Shown: positions 9,486 through 17,166 of the stretch, one piece after another
Layout: every line of letters starts with the position of its first letter
Numbering within the stretch: position 1 is the stretch's first letter
Assembly: GCA_944359885.1 (NCBI GenBank)
Contig: CALVTC010000005.1
Location: 1 to 39,719, forward strand
From: an uncultured Bacilli bacterium
GTDB lineage: Bacteria > Bacillota_I > Bacilli_A > RF39 > UBA660
Length of the DNA stretch: 39,719 bases
Direction of reading: 5' to 3'
Made by a program: the position numbers and the translations under genes
Notes under the pieces: model-generated
What the model saw: only the letters and a program-made list of their open reading frames with translations
The model's database searches: none
What the model was told of the DNA's origin: nothing

Positions 9486-10085
9486 ATGAAAAAAAGAAAT
9501 ATTTATTTATCTATTATTTTTATGATTGGTTTTGTTATACTCTTGGTTTTGGTTGTGAGTGGTGCAACGGAAGATTTTGATCAAGCAGTTTATCATGCTG
9601 TTATTTCTCTTCGCTCTAATTTTTTAGATCAATACTTTATTCATATTACTAGACTAGGAAATACGATGATGATTATTTTTGTTGTTTTATTGTTTTTCGT
9701 TTCTTTTCGAAATCGATATGCTCTTATTTTAATTGCAAGTGCTATTGATTCCTTTTTATTGAACACTTTAATTAAAGTTTGTGTACAAAGAGAAAGACCA
9801 AATGTTTTAAGATTAATTTCACAAGGAGGATATTCTTTTCCTAGTGGTCATACTATGATGGCAGTATGTGTTTATGGATATCTTTTATATCTTGCCTTTT
9901 CTTGTATTAAAAATAAAGTTTTAAAGTATGGTGTATCAGTTTTCCTTTTTTTGGTTATTCTAAGTATAGGAATTAGTCGTATTTATGTTGGAGTTCATTT
10001 CGCTACTGATGTGTTAGCAGGTTATTTGTTTGCTCTTAGTTATTTATTTTTATTAATAGAAGTTACAAAAAAAGTTAAAATTTAG
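9486..10085 (+). CDS. PAP2-family membrane phosphatase
   Basis: This 199-residue protein has about five or six membrane segments and the complete three-part phosphatase signature of the PAP2 (type 2 phosphatidic acid phosphatase) superfamily: K97...R104-P105, P119-S-G-H122, and S164-R165...H171...D175. Family members remove phosphate from lipid phosphates such as phosphatidic acid or undecaprenyl pyrophosphate on the outer face of the membrane. The substrate cannot be told from sequence. The start lies two bases after the pgi stop with no obvious ribosome binding site, so translation is probably coupled to pgi. Confidence 0.88.
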   Translation: MKKRNIYLSIIFMIGFVILLVLVVSGATEDFDQAVYHAVISLRSNFLDQYFIHITRLGNTMMIIFVVLLFFVSFRNRYALILIASAIDSFLLNTLIKVCVQRERPNVLRLISQGGYSFPSGHTMMAVCVYGYLLYLAFSCIKNKVLKYGVSVFLFLVILSIGISRIYVGVHFATDVLAGYLFALSYLFLLIEVTKKVKI

Positions 10086-10097
10086 GAGGGTGTGGTT

Positions 10098-10877
10098 ATG
10101 TATAAATTATTGGTTAGTGATTTTGATGGTACTTTGATTGATTCGGATGAAGCTATTCCACTATCTACTATGGTAGAAATTGATCGTATTCGTAGAGGGG
10201 GAGTTAAATTTGTTATTGCAACGAGTAGAATTTTAAAGGCCGTGTTGGATTATAACCGTGATTTCCCATTTTTAGATTATGTTATTTCGTGTGATGGAGC
10301 ATATGTGTATGATGTAGTCCATCGTAAAGCGGTATGGAAAAAGCCACTTGGTGCTGCTGTTATTAAAAAGATTAGAAAATTGTATTGTAAAAATCCAATT
10401 TATTTTTGTACGATTCAAGAAAGCTATTTATGTCATGATGATGTTGTTTTTTCTGAGGTGAAAAGACGTAGAATGGCAATTGATTTTTTTTATGAAATGT
10501 ATAAAGACCATATTTATAAAATGGAAATAAAATTTTCAACAAAAAAAGAAAGAGATAGTGCTTTTTCAGAACTTAATGAATTAGCAATGAAAGCAAATTT
10601 TAGTAAGATTGATAAGAAGAAAGATTATCGTATTATTGTAATGTCAAAAGATGCTCATAAAGCATTGGGACTTGAGAAAATTTGTAAAAAGGAACATGTT
10701 TCTTTGAAAGATGTTGTTTGTGTAGGTGATAGTGATGATGATATTCCTATTTTCTTATCTGTTGGTAAAAGTGTTGCAGTTTCTAATGGAAGTAGAAAAG
10801 CTAAAAAGATTGCCAGTATGCAAACTAGTTCTAATGAAACAAAAGGAGTAGAGAAAGCAATTAAGAAATTGTTTTAA
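10098..10877 (+). CDS. Cof-type HAD-superfamily phosphatase
   Basis: This is a soluble HAD hydrolase of 259 residues. Motif I is D8-F-D-G-T (nucleophile Asp8 and acid Asp10) and motif IV is GDSDDD from 210. The inserted cap domain between them fits the Cof/YidA subfamily (C2B cap), which dephosphorylates sugar phosphates or similar metabolites. An in-frame GTG lies six bases earlier (10092), but AGGAGGG at 10084-10090 is spaced correctly only for the ATG at 10098. It follows the PAP2 gene by 12 bases and is co-transcribed with it. The substrate is unknown. Confidence 0.88.
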   Translation: MYKLLVSDFDGTLIDSDEAIPLSTMVEIDRIRRGGVKFVIATSRILKAVLDYNRDFPFLDYVISCDGAYVYDVVHRKAVWKKPLGAAVIKKIRKLYCKNPIYFCTIQESYLCHDDVVFSEVKRRRMAIDFFYEMYKDHIYKMEIKFSTKKERDSAFSELNELAMKANFSKIDKKKDYRIIVMSKDAHKALGLEKICKKEHVSLKDVVCVGDSDDDIPIFLSVGKSVAVSNGSRKAKKIASMQTSSNETKGVEKAIKKLF

Positions 10878-10927
10878 TTTCACATAATTTTCACAAAGTA
10901 TCGTTAAACTTTTTGTGGGAGGATATT

Positions 10928-12667
10928 ATGAAGAAAAAAGAAAAAAAGTCAATGCAAGAAAAAGATTGGGGTATGGTTAAAAGAGTCGGACTTATTATTT
11001 TATTTTTAGTGGTTATTTGCGGTATTTCTTATGGAGCAGTGGTATTTGTTCGAGGACTTAATCAGAAAATATTAGAAAGTCAGTTAAATGATGAAGATTG
11101 GCTTTCTAGTCATATTGAAATTTCTAAAGATTCTAATTTAGGTAAAAATATTTATTCTGTTACAAAACCTAATGAAGTAGAAATTTTCGATATGGTTTAT
11201 CAAGATGTGATTCAAGATAAATTGGATCAACTTTTGGAAAATGAATATAGTTTTGATAATGCTCTTATGATTTATAACCCTTATGGAACTAATACACTTG
11301 GTCTTAATATTTATTTTTCTACAGATGATGCAAGAGAAGTTTCTTATACTATTCATGTAGATGATAAAGATATTGCTGATTTTTTTAGGACTTTATCTAA
11401 TGGAGAGAAGAATAATGTTACAAAGAATCATCAATATCAGTTAATTGGATTTATTGCAGGAGAAGTAAATGAAGTTACTTTGGAATTAAAAGATGAAAAT
11501 GGCAAAAAGGTGGATGAGGTATCTTTTAGTCTAGATTTAAGTGATGTTTCTGTTAATGGTGAGAAAAAGTTAGAGGTAGAAGAGGGAGATAGTAAAGAAG
11601 AACTTGCTAATGGACTTTATGCTATGCTTGGAAATGATTCTGATAGTCAAGATTATTTAGCTTTGTATGATAATGATGGTATTTTACGTATGGAAACAGA
11701 GATTATTGGATATCGTGCTCATCGTATCTTATTCCAAGATGGTAAAATGTATTATTCTGTTTCTCAAACTAGAATTGCCGAGGTAACACCACTGGGACAA
11801 GTAACAGAAATTTATCGTACTGGACATTATTATTTACATCATGATTATGTGTTTGATGATGATGGTAATTTGATTGTATTAGCGAATAATACAGAAAAAG
11901 ATACTGAAGAAGATTGTATTATTAAAATTGATTTGGATACTAAGGCAGTTACTGAAGTGATTGATTTTGAAAATATGTTTGCATCTTATGTAGAAACTTG
12001 TCAATTAGATGATTCTAACTTTAGAGATGAAGGAGAAGATGGACTAGATTGGTTACATTTGAATTCTATTGTCTGGTTAGAAGGTGGAGATGTTATTTTA
12101 AGTAGTCGTGAGACTAGCACAATAATTCGTGTTAATAATGTAGAAGATGATCCACAACTTGTTTATTTGCTTTCTGATGATACTATTTGGGAAGATACAG
12201 AATTTAGTGATTATGTGTATGAAAAAGATGGAGATTTTAAAATTCATGCTGGACAGCATAGTTTAAACTATAAAGAAAGTGATGAAGATGGTGTTTATTA
12301 TCTTACTTTCTTTGATAATAATTATGGTAAGTCTAATTCTCAACCAGACCTTGATTTTTCAAAGATGGGTATTGAAAATCAAAAACCATTTGAAGGAAGC
12401 GAATCTTATTATTATGTTTATAGAGTAGATGAAAATGAGAAAACTTTTGAATTGGTTGATAGTTTTAGTGTTCCATATTCTGGAATTGTTAGTAGTGTAC
12501 AACCGTTAAGTAATGGTAATACTATTGTAGATTCTGGTACTGCTGGTATTTTTGGAGAGTATGATGAAGATCATAATCTGATTAGACAGTTTACAGCGAA
12601 ATTAAATAAATATATGGTATACCGAGTATTTAAATATACATTTAATGATTTTTGGTTTGAAGGCTAG
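10928..12667 (+). CDS. Membrane-anchored arylsulfotransferase (ASST)-like protein
   Basis: This 579-residue protein has a short basic N-terminus, one membrane segment (about 20-43) and an extracellular beta-propeller region of the ASST family, which moves sulfate between phenolic compounds without PAPS. The residues that act in E. coli ASST (His252, His356, Asn358, Arg374, and His436 as sulfate carrier) have plausible counterparts: His304/305, His377 and Asn379 in LHLN, Arg394 in SSRETS, and His444 in GQHSL, with similar spacing. An N-terminal domain (45-200) resembles the ASST beta-sandwich. GGGAGG at 10917-10922 selects the ATG at 10928 over the upstream TTG at 10913. There is no neighbouring disulfide-forming partner (DsbL/DsbI type). 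Function is by family, substrate unknown. Confidence 0.82.
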   Translation: MKKKEKKSMQEKDWGMVKRVGLIILFLVVICGISYGAVVFVRGLNQKILESQLNDEDWLSSHIEISKDSNLGKNIYSVTKPNEVEIFDMVYQDVIQDKLDQLLENEYSFDNALMIYNPYGTNTLGLNIYFSTDDAREVSYTIHVDDKDIADFFRTLSNGEKNNVTKNHQYQLIGFIAGEVNEVTLELKDENGKKVDEVSFSLDLSDVSVNGEKKLEVEEGDSKEELANGLYAMLGNDSDSQDYLALYDNDGILRMETEIIGYRAHRILFQDGKMYYSVSQTRIAEVTPLGQVTEIYRTGHYYLHHDYVFDDDGNLIVLANNTEKDTEEDCIIKIDLDTKAVTEVIDFENMFASYVETCQLDDSNFRDEGEDGLDWLHLNSIVWLEGGDVILSSRETSTIIRVNNVEDDPQLVYLLSDDTIWEDTEFSDYVYEKDGDFKIHAGQHSLNYKESDEDGVYYLTFFDNNYGKSNSQPDLDFSKMGIENQKPFEGSESYYYVYRVDENEKTFELVDSFSVPYSGIVSSVQPLSNGNTIVDSGTAGIFGEYDEDHNLIRQFTAKLNKYMVYRVFKYTFNDFWFEG

Positions 12668-12727
12668 TTTTATCTGGCATTTTTTTAGAGTTTGGAAAAA
12701 ATTTACAAAGCTTTCGATTAAAAATAG

Positions 12728-12756
12728 TTGTCAAAAAATTAAAAATATAGTATAGT
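12728..12756 (+). promoter_or_regulatory. Sigma-A promoter of the pilus operon
   Basis: TTGTCA (12728-12733), an exact 17-base spacer and TATAGT (12751-12756). Transcription should start near 12763, giving an untranslated leader of about 138 bases. Confidence 0.85.
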
Positions 12757-12765
12757 GAATATAGT

Positions 12766-12876
12766 AGAAGATAAACAGAGTAGGTATCCTATGGATATGC
12801 GAATAGTTGAGTGAATGATTGTATAGTTAAATTGTTCTGTAATTGTTTTTTTATGAACAATTTGTGTTTATTCTCT
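12766..12876 (+). ncRNA. Structured 5' leader RNA of the pilus operon (candidate cis-regulatory element)
   Basis: Three helices can be drawn. A closing stem pairs 12766-12776 (AGAAGATAAAC) with 12866-12876 (GTTTATTCTCT), ten of eleven positions, and begins about three bases after the predicted transcription start. Inside it are a tight hairpin GTATCC-TAT-GGATAT (12784-12798) and a nine-pair hairpin AAATTGTTC/GAACAATTT (12829-12837 with 12855-12863) with a 17-base loop containing seven T. The ribosome binding site GGAGG at 12886-12890 lies just beyond the closing stem. No known riboswitch consensus was recognised. Structure was found by eye only. Confidence 0.5.
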
Positions 12877-12900
12877 AAATAGGCTGGAGGAAGAACTAGG

Positions 12901-14991
12901 ATGAAAGATAAGAGAAAAATTATTATTGGTTCTATTATTTTAGTTGCGATACTCACGGTTGTTGCAGTGGTTGCTTCTCTTTCTTTTGCTGCTCCTTTGG
13001 AAAATGATGTTAGGGTAGCGGAAAATAGTGAGTTAATTTATTACCTAGATATCACTTATGATGGTAAAGATGGTGAGGCAATAACTTCTAGTGATAGTGC
13101 TACAGCTCAGGTGTATAGTGATTATATTTATGTTGAAGATAGATTACCAGAAGGTTTAATTTTTAATGGCTTTGTTGAGACGGAAAATGGTACAATCGGT
13201 GCGGTTAAACGGAGTGATAATAGTAGTTATTGTCCAGGTTATGTCGATGGTGGTGTGGATGGACTAAGTTATGATTCTAATACTGGACTGGTTAGTTTTA
13301 GAATTAAAAATTTACAGGCAGGTTGTAAGCTTACGGTTGGTATTAAAACTATGACACCTTCTTTAGGTGATAAGACAAGAATGGATTTTTATAATACAGC
13401 TTATGGTCGAGAGGGTGGACTTACAACAAACTCTAATACAGTTCATGTATTCATGGGTAGAGAATCTGTTACTTTATATAATGTTACTTATCGTTATGAG
13501 GGAACAGTTCCTGAGGGAGCACCTGAACTTCCAGCAGCGATGACTTATATTGCTGGTTCTGAAGTTGGTGTTGCAGCTCCAGTTACAGTCCAAGGATATA
13601 CGTTTAGTGGTTGGAGTACTACTAGTTCTGGAGTGACAATTAGCAATGGATCATTTACAATGCCGTCAAATGACGTTGAACTGGTCGGTTCGTTTACGGC
13701 AGATACTTCTCCAACGTATGAGGTTAGTTATACTATTAGTGGAGATGGTCCGAATGGATATGTGCCACCTAGAACAGATAGTTATCCAGAAGGTGCAGAT
13801 GTTAAACTCGATTCCTTAAAAGTGGGAGATATTGTTAATGGATGGCGATTCTTAGGTTGGACAACAAGTGATGTTACTTTACCGGAAATTCAAGAAGGAG
13901 AAGATACAATCTTTACAATGCCTGATAATGCGGTTCAGATTGTTGGTCGCTTTGAACGAGTTAGTTATACGGTAAGTTATCAGTTCCAAGGTTCTATTCT
14001 TCCACCAAATTCAGAAAGTTTATTACCTGCTAGTGAGACACATTATCCTGGAGAAACAGTTACTACTGCTGCTTATCCAGCGGAACCTGATGGATATGAA
14101 TTCTTGGGTTGGTATCAACAAGATGAATTTGTGATGCCAGAAGCAGATGTTGTTATTTATGGTGAATGGTCATTAAGAACTGGAACATTTTCACCAACGA
14201 TAACGAAAACTATTCCTAATAAACAGGATAGTTATCAGAATGGTGATGTTGTTAACTTTAATATTCAAGTTACTAATACAGCTGATTTTGCTATTAGTAA
14301 TGTTATGGTAGAAGAGCAAACGGAAGGATGTACTTTCGTTGCTGGAGACGGTTATACTTTATTAAATAGTCAATATATTAGTATTCCAACAATTGGTGCT
14401 CATCAAAGCATTACAATTACTGCTCAATATATAGCAGGTAGTGATGTTGTTAAAAATGTTACGAATGTTGTTGAGTTAGTTGGTGCTATTGCAGAGAATA
14501 ATTATTCTTTAGATACGAGTCAAGAGTATAAAGCAGAAGTTGATTTTGTTGTTGCTAATATTTCATTAGATATTACAAAGATTAATGAAGATGGCGAGAC
14601 GTTATCTGGTGCTGAATTTACTTTGTATCGTGATAGGAATACACAGCAGAGAATTGCAACAGGACTTTCATTTGATGGTTTGGCTCCAAATACTACCTAT
14701 TATCTAGAGGAGAGTAAAGCTCCTACTGGATACCAATTATTAGGTACAGTATTGGAAATAAATGTAGATGGTAATGGGGCAATTACTATCTCAGGATATG
14801 ATGTTACTTCGCAAAACGGAGTAAACAGCGTATCTATTGTTAATCAGAAGATTAACATATTACCAAATACCGGTGGTGTAGGGGTGATTCCTTATATTGT
14901 CGTAGGATTACTTTTAGTAATTGGTGGTGTAGTATGTTGTATCAAAATGATTAGGAAGAGAGGTGATAGAAACGAGAAAGGTCATCACTAA
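12901..14991 (+). CDS. LPXTG-anchored pilus-associated surface protein with InlB-type repeats
   Basis: This 696-residue protein has a signal or membrane segment (about 5-30), then an N-terminal adhesin-like region with two cysteines (SYCPGY and AGCKL) that could form a disulfide. Three InlB-B/Flg_new-type beta-grasp repeats (about 195-425) share GYTFSGW, GWRFLGW and GYEFLGW cores. A DUF11-like domain (about 430-545) and a Cna-B/SpaA domain (about 555-650) with the E-box YYLEESKAPTGY follow, which suggests an internal isopeptide bond. The sorting signal is LPNTG at 654-658, then a hydrophobic span and a basic tail. Being first in the operon, it is most likely the tip or ancillary pilin, by analogy with other sortase pili. 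GGAGG at 12886-12890 supports the ATG. Confidence 0.87.
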   Translation: MKDKRKIIIGSIILVAILTVVAVVASLSFAAPLENDVRVAENSELIYYLDITYDGKDGEAITSSDSATAQVYSDYIYVEDRLPEGLIFNGFVETENGTIGAVKRSDNSSYCPGYVDGGVDGLSYDSNTGLVSFRIKNLQAGCKLTVGIKTMTPSLGDKTRMDFYNTAYGREGGLTTNSNTVHVFMGRESVTLYNVTYRYEGTVPEGAPELPAAMTYIAGSEVGVAAPVTVQGYTFSGWSTTSSGVTISNGSFTMPSNDVELVGSFTADTSPTYEVSYTISGDGPNGYVPPRTDSYPEGADVKLDSLKVGDIVNGWRFLGWTTSDVTLPEIQEGEDTIFTMPDNAVQIVGRFERVSYTVSYQFQGSILPPNSESLLPASETHYPGETVTTAAYPAEPDGYEFLGWYQQDEFVMPEADVVIYGEWSLRTGTFSPTITKTIPNKQDSYQNGDVVNFNIQVTNTADFAISNVMVEEQTEGCTFVAGDGYTLLNSQYISIPTIGAHQSITITAQYIAGSDVVKNVTNVVELVGAIAENNYSLDTSQEYKAEVDFVVANISLDITKINEDGETLSGAEFTLYRDRNTQQRIATGLSFDGLAPNTTYYLEESKAPTGYQLLGTVLEINVDGNGAITISGYDVTSQNGVNSVSIVNQKINILPNTGGVGVIPYIVVGLLLVIGGVVCCIKMIRKRGDRNEKGHH

Positions 14992-15658
14992 TCTAGTTCT
15001 CTTCCTTTCAATCCTGAGTTTTGGAGTATTGAATGTAGAAGCAGAAAATATTGATGTATCAAGAGTTTCTAGTCTGAATGTTACTTATCAGTATGAAGAT
15101 GTGATGCTTTCTGATGTTGATGTATCGCTTTATCAATTAGCGATGTTTAATCCATCAGGACAATATCAATTTACTGATGAATATTTGGATGTTGCTTTTG
15201 ATCCAACTGGAATGAGTGTTTCTGATCTTAACTTGAAGGGTAAGGAAATAGAGACATTCATTACAGAAAACAATCGACAACCTAGTAGTTTACAGAAAAC
15301 AAATCAAAGTGGTGTTACTAACTTTTCTAGTTTAGTTCCTGGCTTATATTTGGTATTAGTTGATAGTACCGATGTTGGAAGTTATCGATATAGTGCTTCT
15401 CCTATGTTGATTAGCATTCCAACATTAGAAAATGGTAGCTATCAATATGATATTCAAATGAATGTCAAAACAGAACGAGAAGAGTTAGGACAAGAAGTTA
15501 CTCCACCTGTTGATGATGGAATTGAAGAAGTTCCTAATACTATTGACAATATAGTGATTTATATGGTTTTACTTGTAGTTTCCATTACAGTCATTTTAGG
15601 AGTAATGATTTATATTTCAAGAAAGAAGAAAGGTGACAAAAATGAAGAAAAAAAATAA
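14963..15658 (+). CDS. Minor (probably basal) pilin with atypical sorting motif
   Basis: This 231-residue protein has a signal peptide (cleavage probably after NVEA, about residue 27), a single SpaA/GramPos-pilin-like domain (about 30-170; core features SLYQLA and LVPGLYLVL), a membrane segment and the tail SRKKKGDKNEEKK. The position of the sorting signal holds VPNTI at 190-194, lacking both the leading Leu and the Gly of LPXTG. It starts with GTG inside the last 29 bases of the previous gene, with AGGAAGAG at 14953-14960, and its end overlaps the next gene. Small size and middle position fit a base pilin. That role is inference. Confidence 0.75.
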   Translation: MIETRKVITNLVLFLSILSFGVLNVEAENIDVSRVSSLNVTYQYEDVMLSDVDVSLYQLAMFNPSGQYQFTDEYLDVAFDPTGMSVSDLNLKGKEIETFITENNRQPSSLQKTNQSGVTNFSSLVPGLYLVLVDSTDVGSYRYSASPMLISIPTLENGSYQYDIQMNVKTEREELGQEVTPPVDDGIEEVPNTIDNIVIYMVLLVVSITVILGVMIYISRKKKGDKNEEKK

Positions 15659-17159
15659 GGTATTTTTGATGGTCATGGCTGTACTTGTTTTTGTAGGTGT
15701 TCTAAATGTTCGTGCTGCAATTACAACTGGCGATGATTTAGGTAGTGATGGTGTAAGTAAAATTATTACTGAAACATCTACCTTAACTGTTACTAGTGTT
15801 AATGCTGGTGACAAACTAAGTGCTTATAAGATTTTGGATGCATTTTATAATGCTAATACCAATGTTGTTTCTTATGAGTTTACTGATGATTTCCAAGCTT
15901 ATTTGGATGAAGAAAGTAATGATCTTACTATTGATGATTACTTTGATTTAAGTAGTGGTGATATTGTCAGTGGTAGTACTACTTCTACTTCAGAATTAGA
16001 TACACTAGCAAGTGGTTATGCTGCTTATATTAAAACAAATAGTGTAACTGGTACTGAAATGAATGTAGCTGGAACTACTGCATCTGCTACTTTAGCAGCT
16101 GGTGCTTATCTAGTTTTACCAACTGAAACATTAAGAGTTTATGCTGTTATGGTTGGAAACTTAGACTATACTGCAGATGGTAATGGTTGGTCAATTAATA
16201 GTGAGACTATTGTTGCTAAAGTTGATGATGCTGGAATTACAAAAGGTGTAGGTGCTGAAGGAGTTCCTTCTGGATCTTATGGTATTGGTGATGTTGTTCC
16301 ATATATCATTACTGGTACTGTTCCAACTTATCCAACTAATGCTACTAACAAAACATATGTAATTCACGATACTATTAGTAGTGGACTTACTTTTCAAGCT
16401 GTTACTTCAATGAAAATTTCTGATGGTGATACTCCATTAACTAATAATAACGGAACATTTACAAATGGTACTGGTCAAACAGTTGCTGTTGCTGAAATTC
16501 AAGGTCAAAATTTAACAATTACATTTACAGTTGATAATCTTACTGCTAAAACTGTAAAAGTTGAATATGGTGCTACTGTTAATGAAAGTGCTGTAGTTGG
16601 TGGAGCTGGTAACTCAAATAGTGCTACTTTAGAGTATTCTAATGATCCATACGGTGATGGTACATATAATACTGGTACTGATGGTGATGATGAAGATATA
16701 GTTCCTATTTATGTATATGGTATTGATATCTTTAAACATACTCAATCTGGAGACACTCCATTATCTGGTGCAACTTTTGAAATTTACAAAGATTCTGCTT
16801 TAGAAGAATTAGTAGATACTGTTACAACTGGTGAAGATGGTCATATTAAAACTAAAGGTTTAGGTGAAGGAACTTATTATGTAAAAGAAACAAAGGCTCC
16901 TGCTGGATATCAATTATTAACTGATACTCTTACAGTTAAAATTGGACCTAACCAAAGTGGTGTAGAAGCATTACAAGATACTGATACTGATGGTTATTAT
17001 GAATTAGATGTTCCTAATGCTGAAGTTGGTATTTTACCAGTTACTGGTGGTGTTGGTACTATTATCATAACATTAGTAGGTTTAGCAATTGTTGGTGGAG
17101 CATTCTATTTCTTCTTCGTATATCGTAAGAAAAAACAAGATCAACAACAAAATGCTTAA
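15642..17159 (+). CDS. Major pilin subunit (LPVTG-anchored, Cna-B/SpaA type)
   Basis: The 505-residue preprotein has a signal peptide (about 1-25), a GramPos_pilinD1-like domain, a fimbrial isopeptide-forming D2-type domain (about 190-345, with GDVVPYIITG and VIHDTISSGLTF), and a C-terminal SpaA domain (about 360-455) with the E-box YYVKETKAPAGY. LPVTG lies at 465-469, followed by a membrane span and a basic tail. The usual YPK pilin motif is absent, but a lysine in ETIVAKVDDAGITKG lies where the linking lysine is expected. Codons are dominated by GCT, ACT and GGT, as in highly expressed genes. AAAGG just before 15633 favours ATG 15642 over GTG 15633. The start overlaps the preceding gene by 17 bases. 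Confidence 0.88.
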   Translation: MKKKNKVFLMVMAVLVFVGVLNVRAAITTGDDLGSDGVSKIITETSTLTVTSVNAGDKLSAYKILDAFYNANTNVVSYEFTDDFQAYLDEESNDLTIDDYFDLSSGDIVSGSTTSTSELDTLASGYAAYIKTNSVTGTEMNVAGTTASATLAAGAYLVLPTETLRVYAVMVGNLDYTADGNGWSINSETIVAKVDDAGITKGVGAEGVPSGSYGIGDVVPYIITGTVPTYPTNATNKTYVIHDTISSGLTFQAVTSMKISDGDTPLTNNNGTFTNGTGQTVAVAEIQGQNLTITFTVDNLTAKTVKVEYGATVNESAVVGGAGNSNSATLEYSNDPYGDGTYNTGTDGDDEDIVPIYVYGIDIFKHTQSGDTPLSGATFEIYKDSALEELVDTVTTGEDGHIKTKGLGEGTYYVKETKAPAGYQLLTDTLTVKIGPNQSGVEALQDTDTDGYYELDVPNAEVGILPVTGGVGTIIITLVGLAIVGGAFYFFFVYRKKKQDQQQNA

Positions 17160-17166
17160 TTAAATT

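Noticed and set aside
12766-12876. c-di-GMP riboswitch in the pilus operon leader
   Set aside because: Neither the class I nor the class II conserved cores (for example the CACGCACAGGGCAAACC-like segment) is present.
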